A stretch of 54,308 nucleotides of DNA, taken from Sulfuriflexus sp032250955. Lineage in GTDB: Bacteria; Pseudomonadota; Gammaproteobacteria; AKS1. This document shows, in pieces, positions 44,031 through 53,088 of this stretch. Every line of letters starts with the position of its first letter. Position 1 is the first letter of the stretch. The position numbers were made by a program, and so were the translations under genes. Location: assembly GCF_032250955.1 (NCBI RefSeq), contig NZ_JAVVES010000011.1, positions 1 to 54,308 of the forward strand. The letters run 5' to 3'. The notes under the pieces were generated by a model. The model was not told where the DNA came from and searched no databases. It was given only the letters and a program-made list of their open reading frames with translations.

Positions 44031-46810
44031 GCGAGGCCGGCGGTGTGATGCGATCGCCGGTTAACGAACCCGTGGCGTGCTTGCGCGAAGTCAGCCTGCG
44101 CTATGGCAAGACACAGGCCCTTGAAGCCATCACCCTCGAGCTGCCGGCAGGTTGTATGGTCGGCATCATTGGGCCGGACGGTGTCGGCAAGTCGAGTCTG
44201 TTTGCGTTGATCGCCGGTGCCAGAAAGATCCAGGACGGCCATATTGACGTGCTTGGTGGCGATATGGCGGAGGCGCGGCATCGCCGTCGGGTCTGCCCGC
44301 GGATCGCCTACATGCCGCAAGGCCTGGGCAAAAACCTCTATGCCACCTTGTCGGTGTTTGAAAACCTCGACTTCTTCGGCGGCCTGTTCGGGCATGCTCG
44401 GCGTGAACGTGAACGGCGCATCGATGAACTGCTGCAGGCCACCGGACTCGCGCCCTTCAAGGAGCGTGCCGTCGGCAAGCTCTCCGGCGGCATGAAACAG
44501 AAGCTCGGCCTGTGTTGCGCGTTGATCCACGATCCTGACCTGTTGATCCTCGATGAACCCACCACCGGGGTTGATCCCCTGTCGCGCCGGCAATTCTGGG
44601 AGCTCATCGACCGTATCCGTTCCAGGCGTTCCGGCATGAGTGTGCTGGTGGCCACCGCCTACATGGAAGAGGCGGCGCGCTTCGACTGGCTGGTGGCGAT
44701 GAATGCCGGGCAGGTGCTGGCGACAGGCACACCCAAAGAGCTGTTGGCGCACACCCGGACCGAAAACCTGGAGCAGGCTTTTATTCGCCTGTTACCCGAG
44801 GCACAGCAGGCGGAATACCAGTCGGTGGAGATCTCGCCCCGCGATGTCAGTGATGCGGAACAAACTGCCATCGAGGCCCGCGATCTGACCATGCGCTTTG
44901 GCGATTTCACCGCGGTCGAGCATGTCAGCTTCAGGATCTGGCGCGGTGAGATTTTCGGCTTCATCGGCTCCAACGGTTGCGGCAAGACCACCACTATGAA
45001 AATGCTCACCGGCCTGTTGCCCGCCAGCGAGGGCGAGGCCTGGCTGTTCGGCCACCCGGTGGACCCACACGACATCGACACCCGTCGCCGTGTGGGTTAC
45101 ATGACCCAGTCCTTCTCACTCTATGGTGAGCTGAGCGTGCGCCAGAACCTGGTGCTGCACGCGCGTCTGTTCGGCATGACATCGGATCGGATCAACGCGC
45201 GGGTGCAGGAGATGGCCGGGCGTTTTGACTTGACCGGGAGCATGGAGGCATTGCCCGGCGAACTGCCACTGGGCGAGCGCCAGCGCCTGTCGCTGGCAGT
45301 GGCAATGATCCATGGTCCGGAGATGCTGATCCTCGACGAGCCGACATCGGGCGTGGACCCGGTGGCGCGTGACAAATTCTGGAATGTGCTGATAGAGCTG
45401 GCACGGCGCGACAACGTCACTATTTTTATTTCCACCCACTTCATGAACGAGGCCGAGCGTTGTGACCGTATTTCGCTGATGCACGCAGGTCAGGTACTGG
45501 TCACTGACACGCCGGCGGCTATCACCCGGGAGCGCGACGCAGACAATCTCGAAGAGGCTTTTATCAGTCACCTCGAGGAAGCGGTGGCCCAGTCGACAGC
45601 GGCAGCCGTCGAACCGGATGAAACCGTGCCGGGCGAATCGGCCCGAATCGGGCAGCCGCCGCCCGCCACCGGCAGCAGCTGGCAGCGTGGCCTGCGCCGC
45701 CTCTTTAGTTACAGTCGGCGCGAGGCACTGGAACTGCAACGCGATCCGGTTCGTCTCACGCTGGCCGTGTTGGGTAGCGCGCTGTTGATGCTGGTGCTGG
45801 GCTATGGCATCAGCATGGACGTGGAGGATCTGAGCTTCGCCGTACTCGATCGCGATCAGACCACGGTGAGCCGGGATTACACACTCAACCTGTCCGGCTC
45901 GCGTTACTTCGACGAGCATCCACCGCTGTCGGGTTATGCCGAACTGGATCAGCGCATGCGCAGTGGTGAGCTCAGCCTGGCTATAGAGATCCCATCGGGG
46001 TTTGCGCGCGATCTCGCGCGTGGCGATCAGGCCGAGATCGGTGCCTGGATCGATGGCAGCATGCCGCAGCGCGCCGAAACAGTGCGTGGTTATGTGCAGG
46101 GCATGCACCAGCACTGGCTGAACGCCAGGCTGCGCGAGACCTACGGCGAGCGGGCCCTCGTCGCGCCTGTGACCATAGAGACGCGCTTTCGCTATAACCC
46201 GGACGTGGAAAGCCTGCAGTCGATGGTGCCGGCGGTGATCCCGCTGTTGCTGATACTGATCCCCGCGATCCTCAGCGCCCTGGCGGTGGTCCGTGAGAAG
46301 GAGCTGGGCTCCATCGTTAATCTGTACGTGACGCCAGTGACCCGGCTGGAGTTCCTGATCGGCAAACAGATCCCCTACGTAGTGCTTTCTCTGGTCAGTT
46401 TCTTGTTGCTGACGGCGCTGGCCATTTTCCTGTTTGGTGTGCCGCTCAAGGGCAGCTTTATCACCCTGGGCGTTGCCGCCGTATTTTATGTGATCGCTGC
46501 CACCGCCTACGGGCTCTTGATCTCCACCTTTGTGCGCAGCCAGATAGCTGCGCTGTTCGGTACGGCCATCCTCTCCATGCTGCCGGCAGTGACCCTTTCG
46601 GGGCTCATCGATCCGGTCACTTCGCTGGAAGGGGCGGGGCGTTTCATTGGTGAGATTTTCCCTACCACCCACTTTATCACCATCGCGCGTGGTACCTTTT
46701 CCAAGGGGCTGGGGTTTGCCGATCTGCGGGACAGTTTTGTGCCGCTGCTGCTGTCCATTCCCATATTGATTGGCCTTGGCGCACTGCTGCTGAAAAAGCA
46801 GGAGAAGTGA
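44027..46810 (+). CDS. RbbA/YhiH-like fused double ABC ATPase and permease
   Basis: A 927-residue protein. ABC domain 1 has Walker A GPDGVGKS (49-56), signature LSGGMKQKLGL and Walker B LLILDEPTTGVD. ABC domain 2 has Walker A GSNGCGKTT (around 314), a degenerate signature LPLGERQ in place of LSGGQ, and Walker B MLILDEPTSGVD. An ABC-2 permease with about six helices follows from about residue 570. This layout matches RbbA, described in E. coli as a ribosome-associated ATPase, but the operon with HlyD and YhhJ-like genes suggests export. It overlaps both neighbours by four bases. Confidence 0.92.
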   Translation: MSEAGGVMRSPVNEPVACLREVSLRYGKTQALEAITLELPAGCMVGIIGPDGVGKSSLFALIAGARKIQDGHIDVLGGDMAEARHRRRVCPRIAYMPQGLGKNLYATLSVFENLDFFGGLFGHARRERERRIDELLQATGLAPFKERAVGKLSGGMKQKLGLCCALIHDPDLLILDEPTTGVDPLSRRQFWELIDRIRSRRSGMSVLVATAYMEEAARFDWLVAMNAGQVLATGTPKELLAHTRTENLEQAFIRLLPEAQQAEYQSVEISPRDVSDAEQTAIEARDLTMRFGDFTAVEHVSFRIWRGEIFGFIGSNGCGKTTTMKMLTGLLPASEGEAWLFGHPVDPHDIDTRRRVGYMTQSFSLYGELSVRQNLVLHARLFGMTSDRINARVQEMAGRFDLTGSMEALPGELPLGERQRLSLAVAMIHGPEMLILDEPTSGVDPVARDKFWNVLIELARRDNVTIFISTHFMNEAERCDRISLMHAGQVLVTDTPAAITRERDADNLEEAFISHLEEAVAQSTAAAVEPDETVPGESARIGQPPPATGSSWQRGLRRLFSYSRREALELQRDPVRLTLAVLGSALLMLVLGYGISMDVEDLSFAVLDRDQTTVSRDYTLNLSGSRYFDEHPPLSGYAELDQRMRSGELSLAIEIPSGFARDLARGDQAEIGAWIDGSMPQRAETVRGYVQGMHQHWLNARLRETYGERALVAPVTIETRFRYNPDVESLQSMVPAVIPLLLILIPAILSALAVVREKELGSIVNLYVTPVTRLEFLIGKQIPYVVLSLVSFLLLTALAIFLFGVPLKGSFITLGVAAVFYVIAATAYGLLISTFVRSQIAALFGTAILSMLPAVTLSGLIDPVTSLEGAGRFIGEIFPTTHFITIARGTFSKGLGFADLRDSFVPLLLSIPILIGLGALLLKKQEK

Positions 46811-47853
46811 TCATGAGCCTGCGATCCGCACGTCACATCTTCTATCTCGGCGTCAAGGAGCTGCGCAGTCTGTCGCGCGATCCGATCATGCTGGTGTTGA
46901 TCGTCTATGCCTTTACCTTTTCAGTCTACACTGCCGCCACGGCAATGCCGGAGACCCTGCACAAGGCCCCTATCGCTGTCGTCGACGAGGATCGCTCGCC
47001 GTTGTCACGGCGCATCATTGATGCCTTTTATCTGCCGTATTTCCTGCCGCCCAGGCTGATTACCCCGGCGAAGATGGATGCGCGCATGGATGCCGGGCTC
47101 GACACCTTTGCCCTGCACATCCCCGCCGGCTTCCAGCGTGATGTGCTGGCCGGGCGCGGTCCGGCGCTGCAACTTAATGTGGATGCCACCCGCATGAGCC
47201 AGGCCTTTACCGGTAGCGGCTATATCCAGGCCATTATCTACGACGAGGTCAACGACTTCGTGCAGGGCTATCGTGCCACCACGACCCTGCCCGTGGAACT
47301 GGCACTGCGCGCACGCTTCAACCCCGAGCTGAACAACGCCTGGTTCGGCGCGATCATGGAGATCATCGGCAACATCACCATGCTGTCGATCGTCCTGACC
47401 GGTGCGGCGCTGATTCGCGAGCGTGAACACGGCACAGTGGAGCATCTACTGGTCATGCCGATCACGCCGTTTGAGATCATGAGCAGCAAGGTCTGGGCGA
47501 TGATGCTGGTGGTGCTGCTTGCCTCAGCCCTTTCATTGCAGGTGATCGTTCGCGGCCTGCTGGCCGTGCCTGTCGAGGGATCGCTTGGTCTGTTCATGTT
47601 CGGCGCGGCATTGCATCTGTTCGCCACCACCTCGATGGGGATATTCCTGGGAACAGTCGCCCGCTCCATGCCCCAGCTCGGTTTGTTGTTATTCCTCGTA
47701 CTGTTGCCACTGGAGATGCTCTCCGGTGGCATGACGCCGCGTGAGAGCATGCCCGAGATCGTCCGCACCATTATGCTGGCCGCGCCAAATACCCACTTCG
47801 TCTCGCTCGCCCAGGCCATCCTGTTTCGCGGTGCCGGTATCGCCGTGGTCTGA
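46807..47853 (+). CDS. YhhJ-like ABC-2 permease, truncated by an in-frame TGA
   Basis: ABC-2 membrane permease, 348 residues to the TGA at 47851. It has a first helix (IMLVLIVYAFTFSVYTAAT), a periplasmic domain and several C-terminal helices, with IREREHGTVEHLLVMPITPFEIMSSK as the typical cytoplasmic segment. The same frame continues for 29 codons to a second TGA at 47941, encoding PQLLALVAIGTALFALSLARF, which looks like the missing last helix. A TGG-to-TGA change would explain it. Whether the shortened protein works is unknown; a sequencing error or readthrough are alternatives. Confidence 0.88.
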   Translation: MIMSLRSARHIFYLGVKELRSLSRDPIMLVLIVYAFTFSVYTAATAMPETLHKAPIAVVDEDRSPLSRRIIDAFYLPYFLPPRLITPAKMDARMDAGLDTFALHIPAGFQRDVLAGRGPALQLNVDATRMSQAFTGSGYIQAIIYDEVNDFVQGYRATTTLPVELALRARFNPELNNAWFGAIMEIIGNITMLSIVLTGAALIREREHGTVEHLLVMPITPFEIMSSKVWAMMLVVLLASALSLQVIVRGLLAVPVEGSLGLFMFGAALHLFATTSMGIFLGTVARSMPQLGLLLFLVLLPLEMLSGGMTPRESMPEIVRTIMLAAPNTHFVSLAQAILFRGAGIAVV

Positions 47854-47943
47854 CCGCAACTGCTGGCCCTGGTCGCCATCGGTACGGCGTTATTCGCCCT
47901 GTCGCTGGCACGCTTTCGCAAAACGCTGGGCACCATGGCCTGA
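47854..47943 (+). other. In-frame remainder of the YhhJ-like gene after the nonsense codon
   Basis: Twenty-nine codons in the same frame as the permease encode a hydrophobic helix followed by a basic tail (RFRKTLGTMA), the normal end of ABC-2 permeases. No start codon or ribosome-binding site precedes it, so it is not an independent gene. Bases 47944-48318 contain no gene I can support. Confidence 0.8.
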
Positions 47944-48318
47944 TCCAGTGGCGGTTTTTCCTCCTCGAAAGAAGGAATGTTTGAGACGGACACATAGTGG
48001 GGCTTAGTTGGCATGTGCCCGGGTGGTATACTCAGGCAATTGTTGTATTTATCGGTAGCTTCTGGCCGCAAGCCTTGTCATAACCTCGTAGAGGTCTGGT
48101 GCCTGTCGGCAGCTGTATCCGGGATTGCAACATAACCAAGGTACGCAGATTGCCCTTTATGTCTTGCTTGTAGCACCAGCTTGAGCGGGATGTCGATCAA
48201 GTGTTTCCTGTGTGCCGGGCAGCGGCCAGCGCACCAGGCCTTGCCTGTAAAGTCGGTGATAAAATGCGACACACAAATGAGTTCAGGCGCGAGCGCGCAG
48301 CATAATCAAGAGACGTCA

Positions 48319-50028
48319 ATGTTTTCTGCATTAACTAAATCGTTGAAAAATGGATGTTCGCTATCCAGCATTCAGGCCAATGTACTGGCCGGCTTAACAG
48401 TCGGCGTGATTGCACTGCCGTTATCCATGGCGCTGGCGATCGCCAGCGGTGTCCCTCCACAACATGGCTTATACACGGCAATAGTGGGCGGTATTGTGAT
48501 CGCCCTCGCCGGTGGCTCTAAAGTCAATATTTCCGGGCCGACGGCGGCCTTTGTGGTGGTGTTGTTGCCAATTGTGCAGCAATTCGGGATCGGTGGTTTG
48601 CTGATCAGTGGCTTCATGGCGGGTGTGATCCTGGTGTCAATGGGCTTTATGAGGATCGGCCGGCTGATTGAAATAGTTCCTTACCCGGTAATCGTCGGCT
48701 TTACAGCAGGTATCGCCGTGGTTATTGCCACCTTCCAGATAAAAGATTTTTTCGGCTTGAATGTCCAGGCCGTGGATGGCCACTATATAGACAAGCTGTT
48801 GCAGATCATGCAGGCCTTGCCGACCACGCACTGGCAAGAAACACTGATTGGCGCCATTACCCTGGGCGTGTTGATTGCCTGGCCAAAACTACGCTCCCGG
48901 ATCCCGGGGCATCTGGTTGCGATATTAATCGGCTCCGGCATCGCCTGGGTATTGAGCCAGCTCAACGGCGATTTCTCTGTGGCGACTATTGGCAGTCGCT
49001 TTCATTACGAGCTGAATGGTCTCACGGGTGGCGGTATCCCGCCGCTTCTTCCCGGATTTGAATGGCCATGGAATTACCCTGGCGCTGATGGCAAGCCGAT
49101 TGGTTTCAGTTTTGATCTCGCGCGCACATTACTGGCCTCTGCCATTACGATTGCGGTACTGGGGGCGCTCGAGTCCCTGTTATGTGCCGTCGTGGCGGAT
49201 GGCATGTCCGGCAAGAAGCACAACCCCAATGACGAACTTATCGGGCAGGGGATCGGCAACATGATTGTGCCCTTCTTCGGGGGCATTCCGGCAACCGCCG
49301 CGATTGCGCGTACCGCGGCGAACGTCCGGGCAGGTGGGACCTCGCCGCTTGCCGCCGTTGTGCACGGTCTGTTTATCCTGGTCGCTATTCTTTCACTTTC
49401 ACCTTTATTGTCCTATATCCCGATGGCATCAATGGCGGCCTTGTTGCTTATGGTGGCCTGGAATATGAGTGAGGCCAGGCATTTTATCCGTACGCTTAAA
49501 ATTGCCCCGAGAGACGATATTTTGACTTTGATGGTCTGTTTTCTGCTGACGGTCATATTTGATATGACCGTTGCAGTGGGTATCGGCATGGGGCTGGCGG
49601 CTATGCTGTTTATCCGGCGAAGCATCAGCCTGACCGACAGCACGAGGCTCGAGACAGAGGATGACGCCTATGCAGACCTGCCGAAGGAAATTGCGATTTA
49701 CAATATCGACGGACCGTTATTTTTTGGCTCTGCGCAAAAGGCGATGAATGGCCTGACCAGCATTACGCCGGAAGTCAGGGTTGTGGTGCTGGATATGTCC
49801 AGGGTGACGATGATCGACATGAGTGCCATCGTGGCGATGGAATCAATTGTGTTTGACCTGTCGGCCAATCATGTAGAGTTGGTGATAAACAACCTGCGAC
49901 CCCGTATGATCCTGAAATTGCGTCGTGCCGGTGTCCTGGCGGGTGCCGGCAAGATCACATTTTCGAGAACGATTGATGAGGCGCTGGCAAAGAGCAGGGA
50001 GATGCTCCAGCTATCAACACCAGAGTGA
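48319..50028 (+). CDS. SulP family anion transporter with STAS domain
   Basis: A 569-residue transporter with 10-14 hydrophobic segments (SGPTAAFVVVLLPIV is the SulP signature region, and NMIVPFFGGIPATAAIARTAANVRAGG is the conserved loop). A C-terminal cytoplasmic STAS domain follows (about 440-560; VVVLDMSRVTMIDMSAIVAME). Members carry sulfate, bicarbonate or dicarboxylates; the substrate cannot be told here. I chose ATG 48319, preceded by AAGAGA, because the transporter homology begins there; in-frame starts at 48277 and 48181 would only add unrelated residues. Confidence 0.9.
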   Translation: MFSALTKSLKNGCSLSSIQANVLAGLTVGVIALPLSMALAIASGVPPQHGLYTAIVGGIVIALAGGSKVNISGPTAAFVVVLLPIVQQFGIGGLLISGFMAGVILVSMGFMRIGRLIEIVPYPVIVGFTAGIAVVIATFQIKDFFGLNVQAVDGHYIDKLLQIMQALPTTHWQETLIGAITLGVLIAWPKLRSRIPGHLVAILIGSGIAWVLSQLNGDFSVATIGSRFHYELNGLTGGGIPPLLPGFEWPWNYPGADGKPIGFSFDLARTLLASAITIAVLGALESLLCAVVADGMSGKKHNPNDELIGQGIGNMIVPFFGGIPATAAIARTAANVRAGGTSPLAAVVHGLFILVAILSLSPLLSYIPMASMAALLLMVAWNMSEARHFIRTLKIAPRDDILTLMVCFLLTVIFDMTVAVGIGMGLAAMLFIRRSISLTDSTRLETEDDAYADLPKEIAIYNIDGPLFFGSAQKAMNGLTSITPEVRVVVLDMSRVTMIDMSAIVAMESIVFDLSANHVELVINNLRPRMILKLRRAGVLAGAGKITFSRTIDEALAKSREMLQLSTPE

Positions 50029-50083
50029 GGACTTGCCGGTGCGGAAAAAGGCATATGAACATACAGGCAAAGGGTGGAGACTG

Positions 50084-50512
50084 ATGAGCGCAATAAGACA
50101 ATCAGCACTTTTAATACTGCTGTGGCTAACAAGCCCGATAAGCACTGCGGCTGAAGACACGCGGCAGCTGGTAGAATTTCCGGAAATGATGCAGGAGCAT
50201 ATGCTGTCGAATATGCGCGACCATCTGCTGGCATTAAATGAAATCCTTATCAATATGGGCAATGGTGAGCTGGACAAGGCCGCCGACATAGCCGAGCAGC
50301 GCCTCGGCATGAGTTCGCTGGAGCTGCATGGTGCGGGCCACATGGCTGCCCGCATGCCGGAAGGTATGCAGCAGACCGGCACAAAGATGCATAAAGCGGC
50401 GAGTCGTTTTGCCCTGAAGGCCCAGGAAGGTGAGCTGTTACCGGCATACAGGATGCTTTCAGACGTGACGTCTTCATGCGTCGCCTGCCATGCCGGCTAT
50501 CGGATAAGATAA
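50084..50512 (+). CDS. Exported monohaem cytochrome c (c'-like)
   Basis: A 142-residue protein with a signal peptide ending near STA|AEDTR and one haem-binding motif CVACH near the C-terminus (VTSSCVACHAGYRIR). A helical body with several Met/His-rich stretches precedes it. A haem site at the extreme C-terminus of a four-helix bundle is the cytochrome c' / c-556 layout. GGAG precedes the ATG at 50084. It lies 55 nt after the SulP gene. Electron partner unknown. Confidence 0.85.
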   Translation: MSAIRQSALLILLWLTSPISTAAEDTRQLVEFPEMMQEHMLSNMRDHLLALNEILINMGNGELDKAADIAEQRLGMSSLELHGAGHMAARMPEGMQQTGTKMHKAASRFALKAQEGELLPAYRMLSDVTSSCVACHAGYRIR

Positions 50513-50613
50513 AGAAAATCGTCGATAGCGATCCAGTCGAGCATTTCGATATGCGGTCCGGGACGAGTAGTGGCATGACGAATTATTTAAACAATGACAG
50601 GATATAAAAAACC

Positions 50614-50952
50614 ATGAGTGATCTACCCAAGTGTCCGCAGTGCGGCTCGGAATATACCTATGAAGACGGCAATATGTATGTTTGCCCGGAATGCGCGCAT
50701 GAATGGGCGAAAGCCGCGGTCGTCGAGACCGAGGGTGAGCGCGTTATTACCGATGCCAATGGCAATGTACTGCAGGACGGGGATACGGTCACCGTGCTTA
50801 AAGACCTCAAGGTCAAGGGTTCATCAGCGGTCGTCAAGGTCGGCACCAAAGTCAAAAATATCCGCCTGGTCGATGGCGATCATGATATCGATTGTAAAAT
50901 TGACGGGATCGGTGCGATGAAACTGAAATCAGAGTTTGTGAAAAAGGCCTGA
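50614..50952 (+). CDS. yjdM: YjdM/PhnA-like zinc-ribbon protein
   Basis: A 112-residue protein with a zinc ribbon (CPQCGSEY ... CPECAHEW, residues 6-30) and a C-terminal SH3-like domain (DGDTVTVLKDLKVKGSS, VKVGTKVKNIRLVDGDHDIDCKIDG). Full-length match to the family once named PhnA. The name is historical; phosphonoacetate hydrolase activity belongs to an unrelated PhnA. Function uncertain. It stands alone; a palindrome GCCGGC/GCCGGC (51044-51060) lies in the 216-nt gap that follows. Confidence 0.92.
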   Translation: MSDLPKCPQCGSEYTYEDGNMYVCPECAHEWAKAAVVETEGERVITDANGNVLQDGDTVTVLKDLKVKGSSAVVKVGTKVKNIRLVDGDHDIDCKIDGIGAMKLKSEFVKKA

Positions 50953-51168
50953 GCCGCGCTGCACGGGGCTAATCCCCGGCCATTTGATAAAATCGCCCAT
51001 GCCCTATATTCTGGGTATCAGTCTGCCTTTGTGAAGCGTTCACGCCGGCCGTTCGCCGGCCGGGCAAGCTGCTGAAAAAACCCGGGTTGCCGACAAAACA
51101 ACACCAGCACAATTATCGCCTGAAAATAAATACGCACTCAGTTCGTCTGTCTCTTACACAAAAAAATC

Positions 51169-52599
51169 ATGGGGGTACGCATCGTGATAACAGCTGGCTT
51201 TCTCTTCTTTCTGTTGCTTTTCGTCATCATCGGCATGCTTTCCTACTTTAAAAGCAAAAACAGTGCCGAAGACTATTTGATTGCCGGCAAGAGTATTGCC
51301 TCCTGGCTGGCAGGCTTGTCGGCTGTCGCCACCAACAACAGCGGCTTTATGTTTATCGGCATGGTCGGGCTGACCTATACCACGGGGCTGGCCTCCATCT
51401 GGGTAATGATCGGCTGGATCTTCGGGGACTTGCTGGGTAACTTGCTGGCCGTCAGGCAGATCAGGCTGGCCAGCGGGCAAGAGAGCATTCATTCTTTCGG
51501 CGGCCTGCTGGCCAACTGGCACGGAACGGATTATACCTGGCTGCGCCGCCTGTCGGGCCTGCTGACCGTGATTTTCCTCGGCGCCTACGCGGCGGCACAA
51601 CTGAAGGCGGGCGACAAGGCAACCACTGTGATCTTTGGCTGGGAGCAGTCTTCAGGCATCATTATCGGCGCGGTCATTGTCTTGCTTTACAGTTATGCCG
51701 GTGGCCTGCGCGCCTCTATCTGGACCGATGCGGCACAATCATTTGTTATGCTGTTTGGCATGCTCCTGCTCATGTTCGCCGGCACGCAGTATATAGGTGG
51801 CATCGAACCGGTCATGGCGGCACTCGGTAATGTCAGTCATGATTACATGAACTGGTTCCCCGACAAAACCACGCTGGGTATTGTGCTGTTCATCGTTGGC
51901 TGGATATTTGGTGGTATGGCGGTTCTGGGGCAGCCGCATATTGTGATCCGTTTTATGAGCCTCGATAAACCGGAACACATCAATCGCCTGCGTGCCTATT
52001 ATTACTCCTGGTTTACGCTCTTCTACGGTGCGACGATTATTGTGGGTTTGCTGGCGCGTATCATCCTGCCGGAGACCCAGGGGTTTGATCAGGAGCTGGC
52101 GTTACCGACGATGGCAAAACTCCTGCTGCCGGATGTCCTGGTCGGCCTGATCCTGGCGGCGATGTTTGCCGCCACCATGTCAACAGCGGATTCGCTCGTT
52201 ATCGCCTGTTCGGGTGCTATCACCCGCGACTTTCTGCCGCATCAGAAGCATTCGTTGCGGGCGGCGAAAATGGCAACCGCCTTTGTTGTGCTGACGGCAC
52301 TCGTCATTGCGATTTCTGATAGCAAAACGGTGTTTAACCTGGTGCTGCTTGCCTGGGGCTTGCTGGCCTCCGCCTTTGTGCCCCTTATCCTGGTCTACTC
52401 GAGGAAGCAGCTGCCCTCGGAACCGCTGGCCATCATGATGGTACTGGTCGGGGTCGCCGGTTATTTGTTCTGGTACTATCTGGGACTGGGCGGACTGATC
52501 TACGAAGTGGTGCCGGGGATCATGAGTGGCCTGTTCGTTTATTGGGGCACGCTGCTGTTTGCTCCGCATCAGATCCGGCAAGTCGAGTACAGTACCTGA
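51169..52599 (+). CDS. Sodium:solute symporter (SSS family, PutP-like)
   Basis: A 476-residue, roughly 13-helix transporter. DYLIAGKSIASWLAGLSAVATNNSGFMFIGMVG is the conserved first-helix region binding sodium, and AAMFAATMSTADSLVIACSGAITRDF is the SSS signature with the sodium-site Ser/Thr. Overall it is closest in layout to proline symporters, but the substrate is not certain. No adjacent metabolic genes help. The ATG 51169 is preceded only by an A-rich stretch, so a nearby start is possible. Confidence 0.9.
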   Translation: MGVRIVITAGFLFFLLLFVIIGMLSYFKSKNSAEDYLIAGKSIASWLAGLSAVATNNSGFMFIGMVGLTYTTGLASIWVMIGWIFGDLLGNLLAVRQIRLASGQESIHSFGGLLANWHGTDYTWLRRLSGLLTVIFLGAYAAAQLKAGDKATTVIFGWEQSSGIIIGAVIVLLYSYAGGLRASIWTDAAQSFVMLFGMLLLMFAGTQYIGGIEPVMAALGNVSHDYMNWFPDKTTLGIVLFIVGWIFGGMAVLGQPHIVIRFMSLDKPEHINRLRAYYYSWFTLFYGATIIVGLLARIILPETQGFDQELALPTMAKLLLPDVLVGLILAAMFAATMSTADSLVIACSGAITRDFLPHQKHSLRAAKMATAFVVLTALVIAISDSKTVFNLVLLAWGLLASAFVPLILVYSRKQLPSEPLAIMMVLVGVAGYLFWYYLGLGGLIYEVVPGIMSGLFVYWGTLLFAPHQIRQVEYST

Positions 52600-52648
52600 C
52601 ATAGAACAACCTGTGGCGGGTTGTTCAAGCGCTTATCGAGGAAAAGTC

Positions 52649-53077
52649 ATGCGGCTGTGGTCTCTGCACCCCGACTATCTGGATGCCAGGGGGCTGGTGG
52701 CGCTCTGGCGAGAGGGTCTGCTGGCGCAAAATGTTTTACTAGGCAAGACGAAAGGCTATACAAACCATCCGCAGTTGACGCGGTTCAAACAGAACAGGAA
52801 CCCGCCCGGGGCGATCGCCAGCTACCTGCGTTGTGTGGCCGACGAGGCCGACAGGAGGGGGTATAACTTCGACAGAAGCAGGCTGGTAAACAGGCGCATC
52901 ATGCATAAGATCCCGGTCACCAGTGGCCAACTGGAATACGAATTCCAACACCTGTTGAAAAAACTCAGGGTCAGGGCGCCAGGCTTATACCAGCAGTTAA
53001 AAACGGTTAAAAAGATCAGGCCCCATCCCCTGCTTGAAAAAGTGCGCGGGGAAATAGAGGACTGGGAGATACTCTGA
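52649..53077 (+). CDS. Pyrimidine dimer DNA glycosylase (T4 endonuclease V-like)
   Basis: A 142-residue protein of the Pyr_excise family. MRLWSLHPDYLDARGLVALWREGLLAQNVLLGKTKGYTNHPQLTRF is split here as a helix-turn start and the conserved GKTKGYTNHPQL core, typical of chromosomal endonuclease V-like glycosylases that act on UV cyclobutane dimers. GAGG lies seven bases before ATG 52649. It lies convergent to a DUF523-DUF1722 gene, a family often found near photolyase genes, which supports a UV-repair neighbourhood. Confidence 0.85.
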   Translation: MRLWSLHPDYLDARGLVALWREGLLAQNVLLGKTKGYTNHPQLTRFKQNRNPPGAIASYLRCVADEADRRGYNFDRSRLVNRRIMHKIPVTSGQLEYEFQHLLKKLRVRAPGLYQQLKTVKKIRPHPLLEKVRGEIEDWEIL

Positions 53078-53088
53078 CAGGGGCGCGG

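Noticed and set aside
45116..46672. 518-codon open frame antisense to the RbbA-like gene
   Set aside because: High-GC antisense frame with His/Gln/Arg-rich composition and no recognisable motif; the sense frame is a clear ABC transporter.
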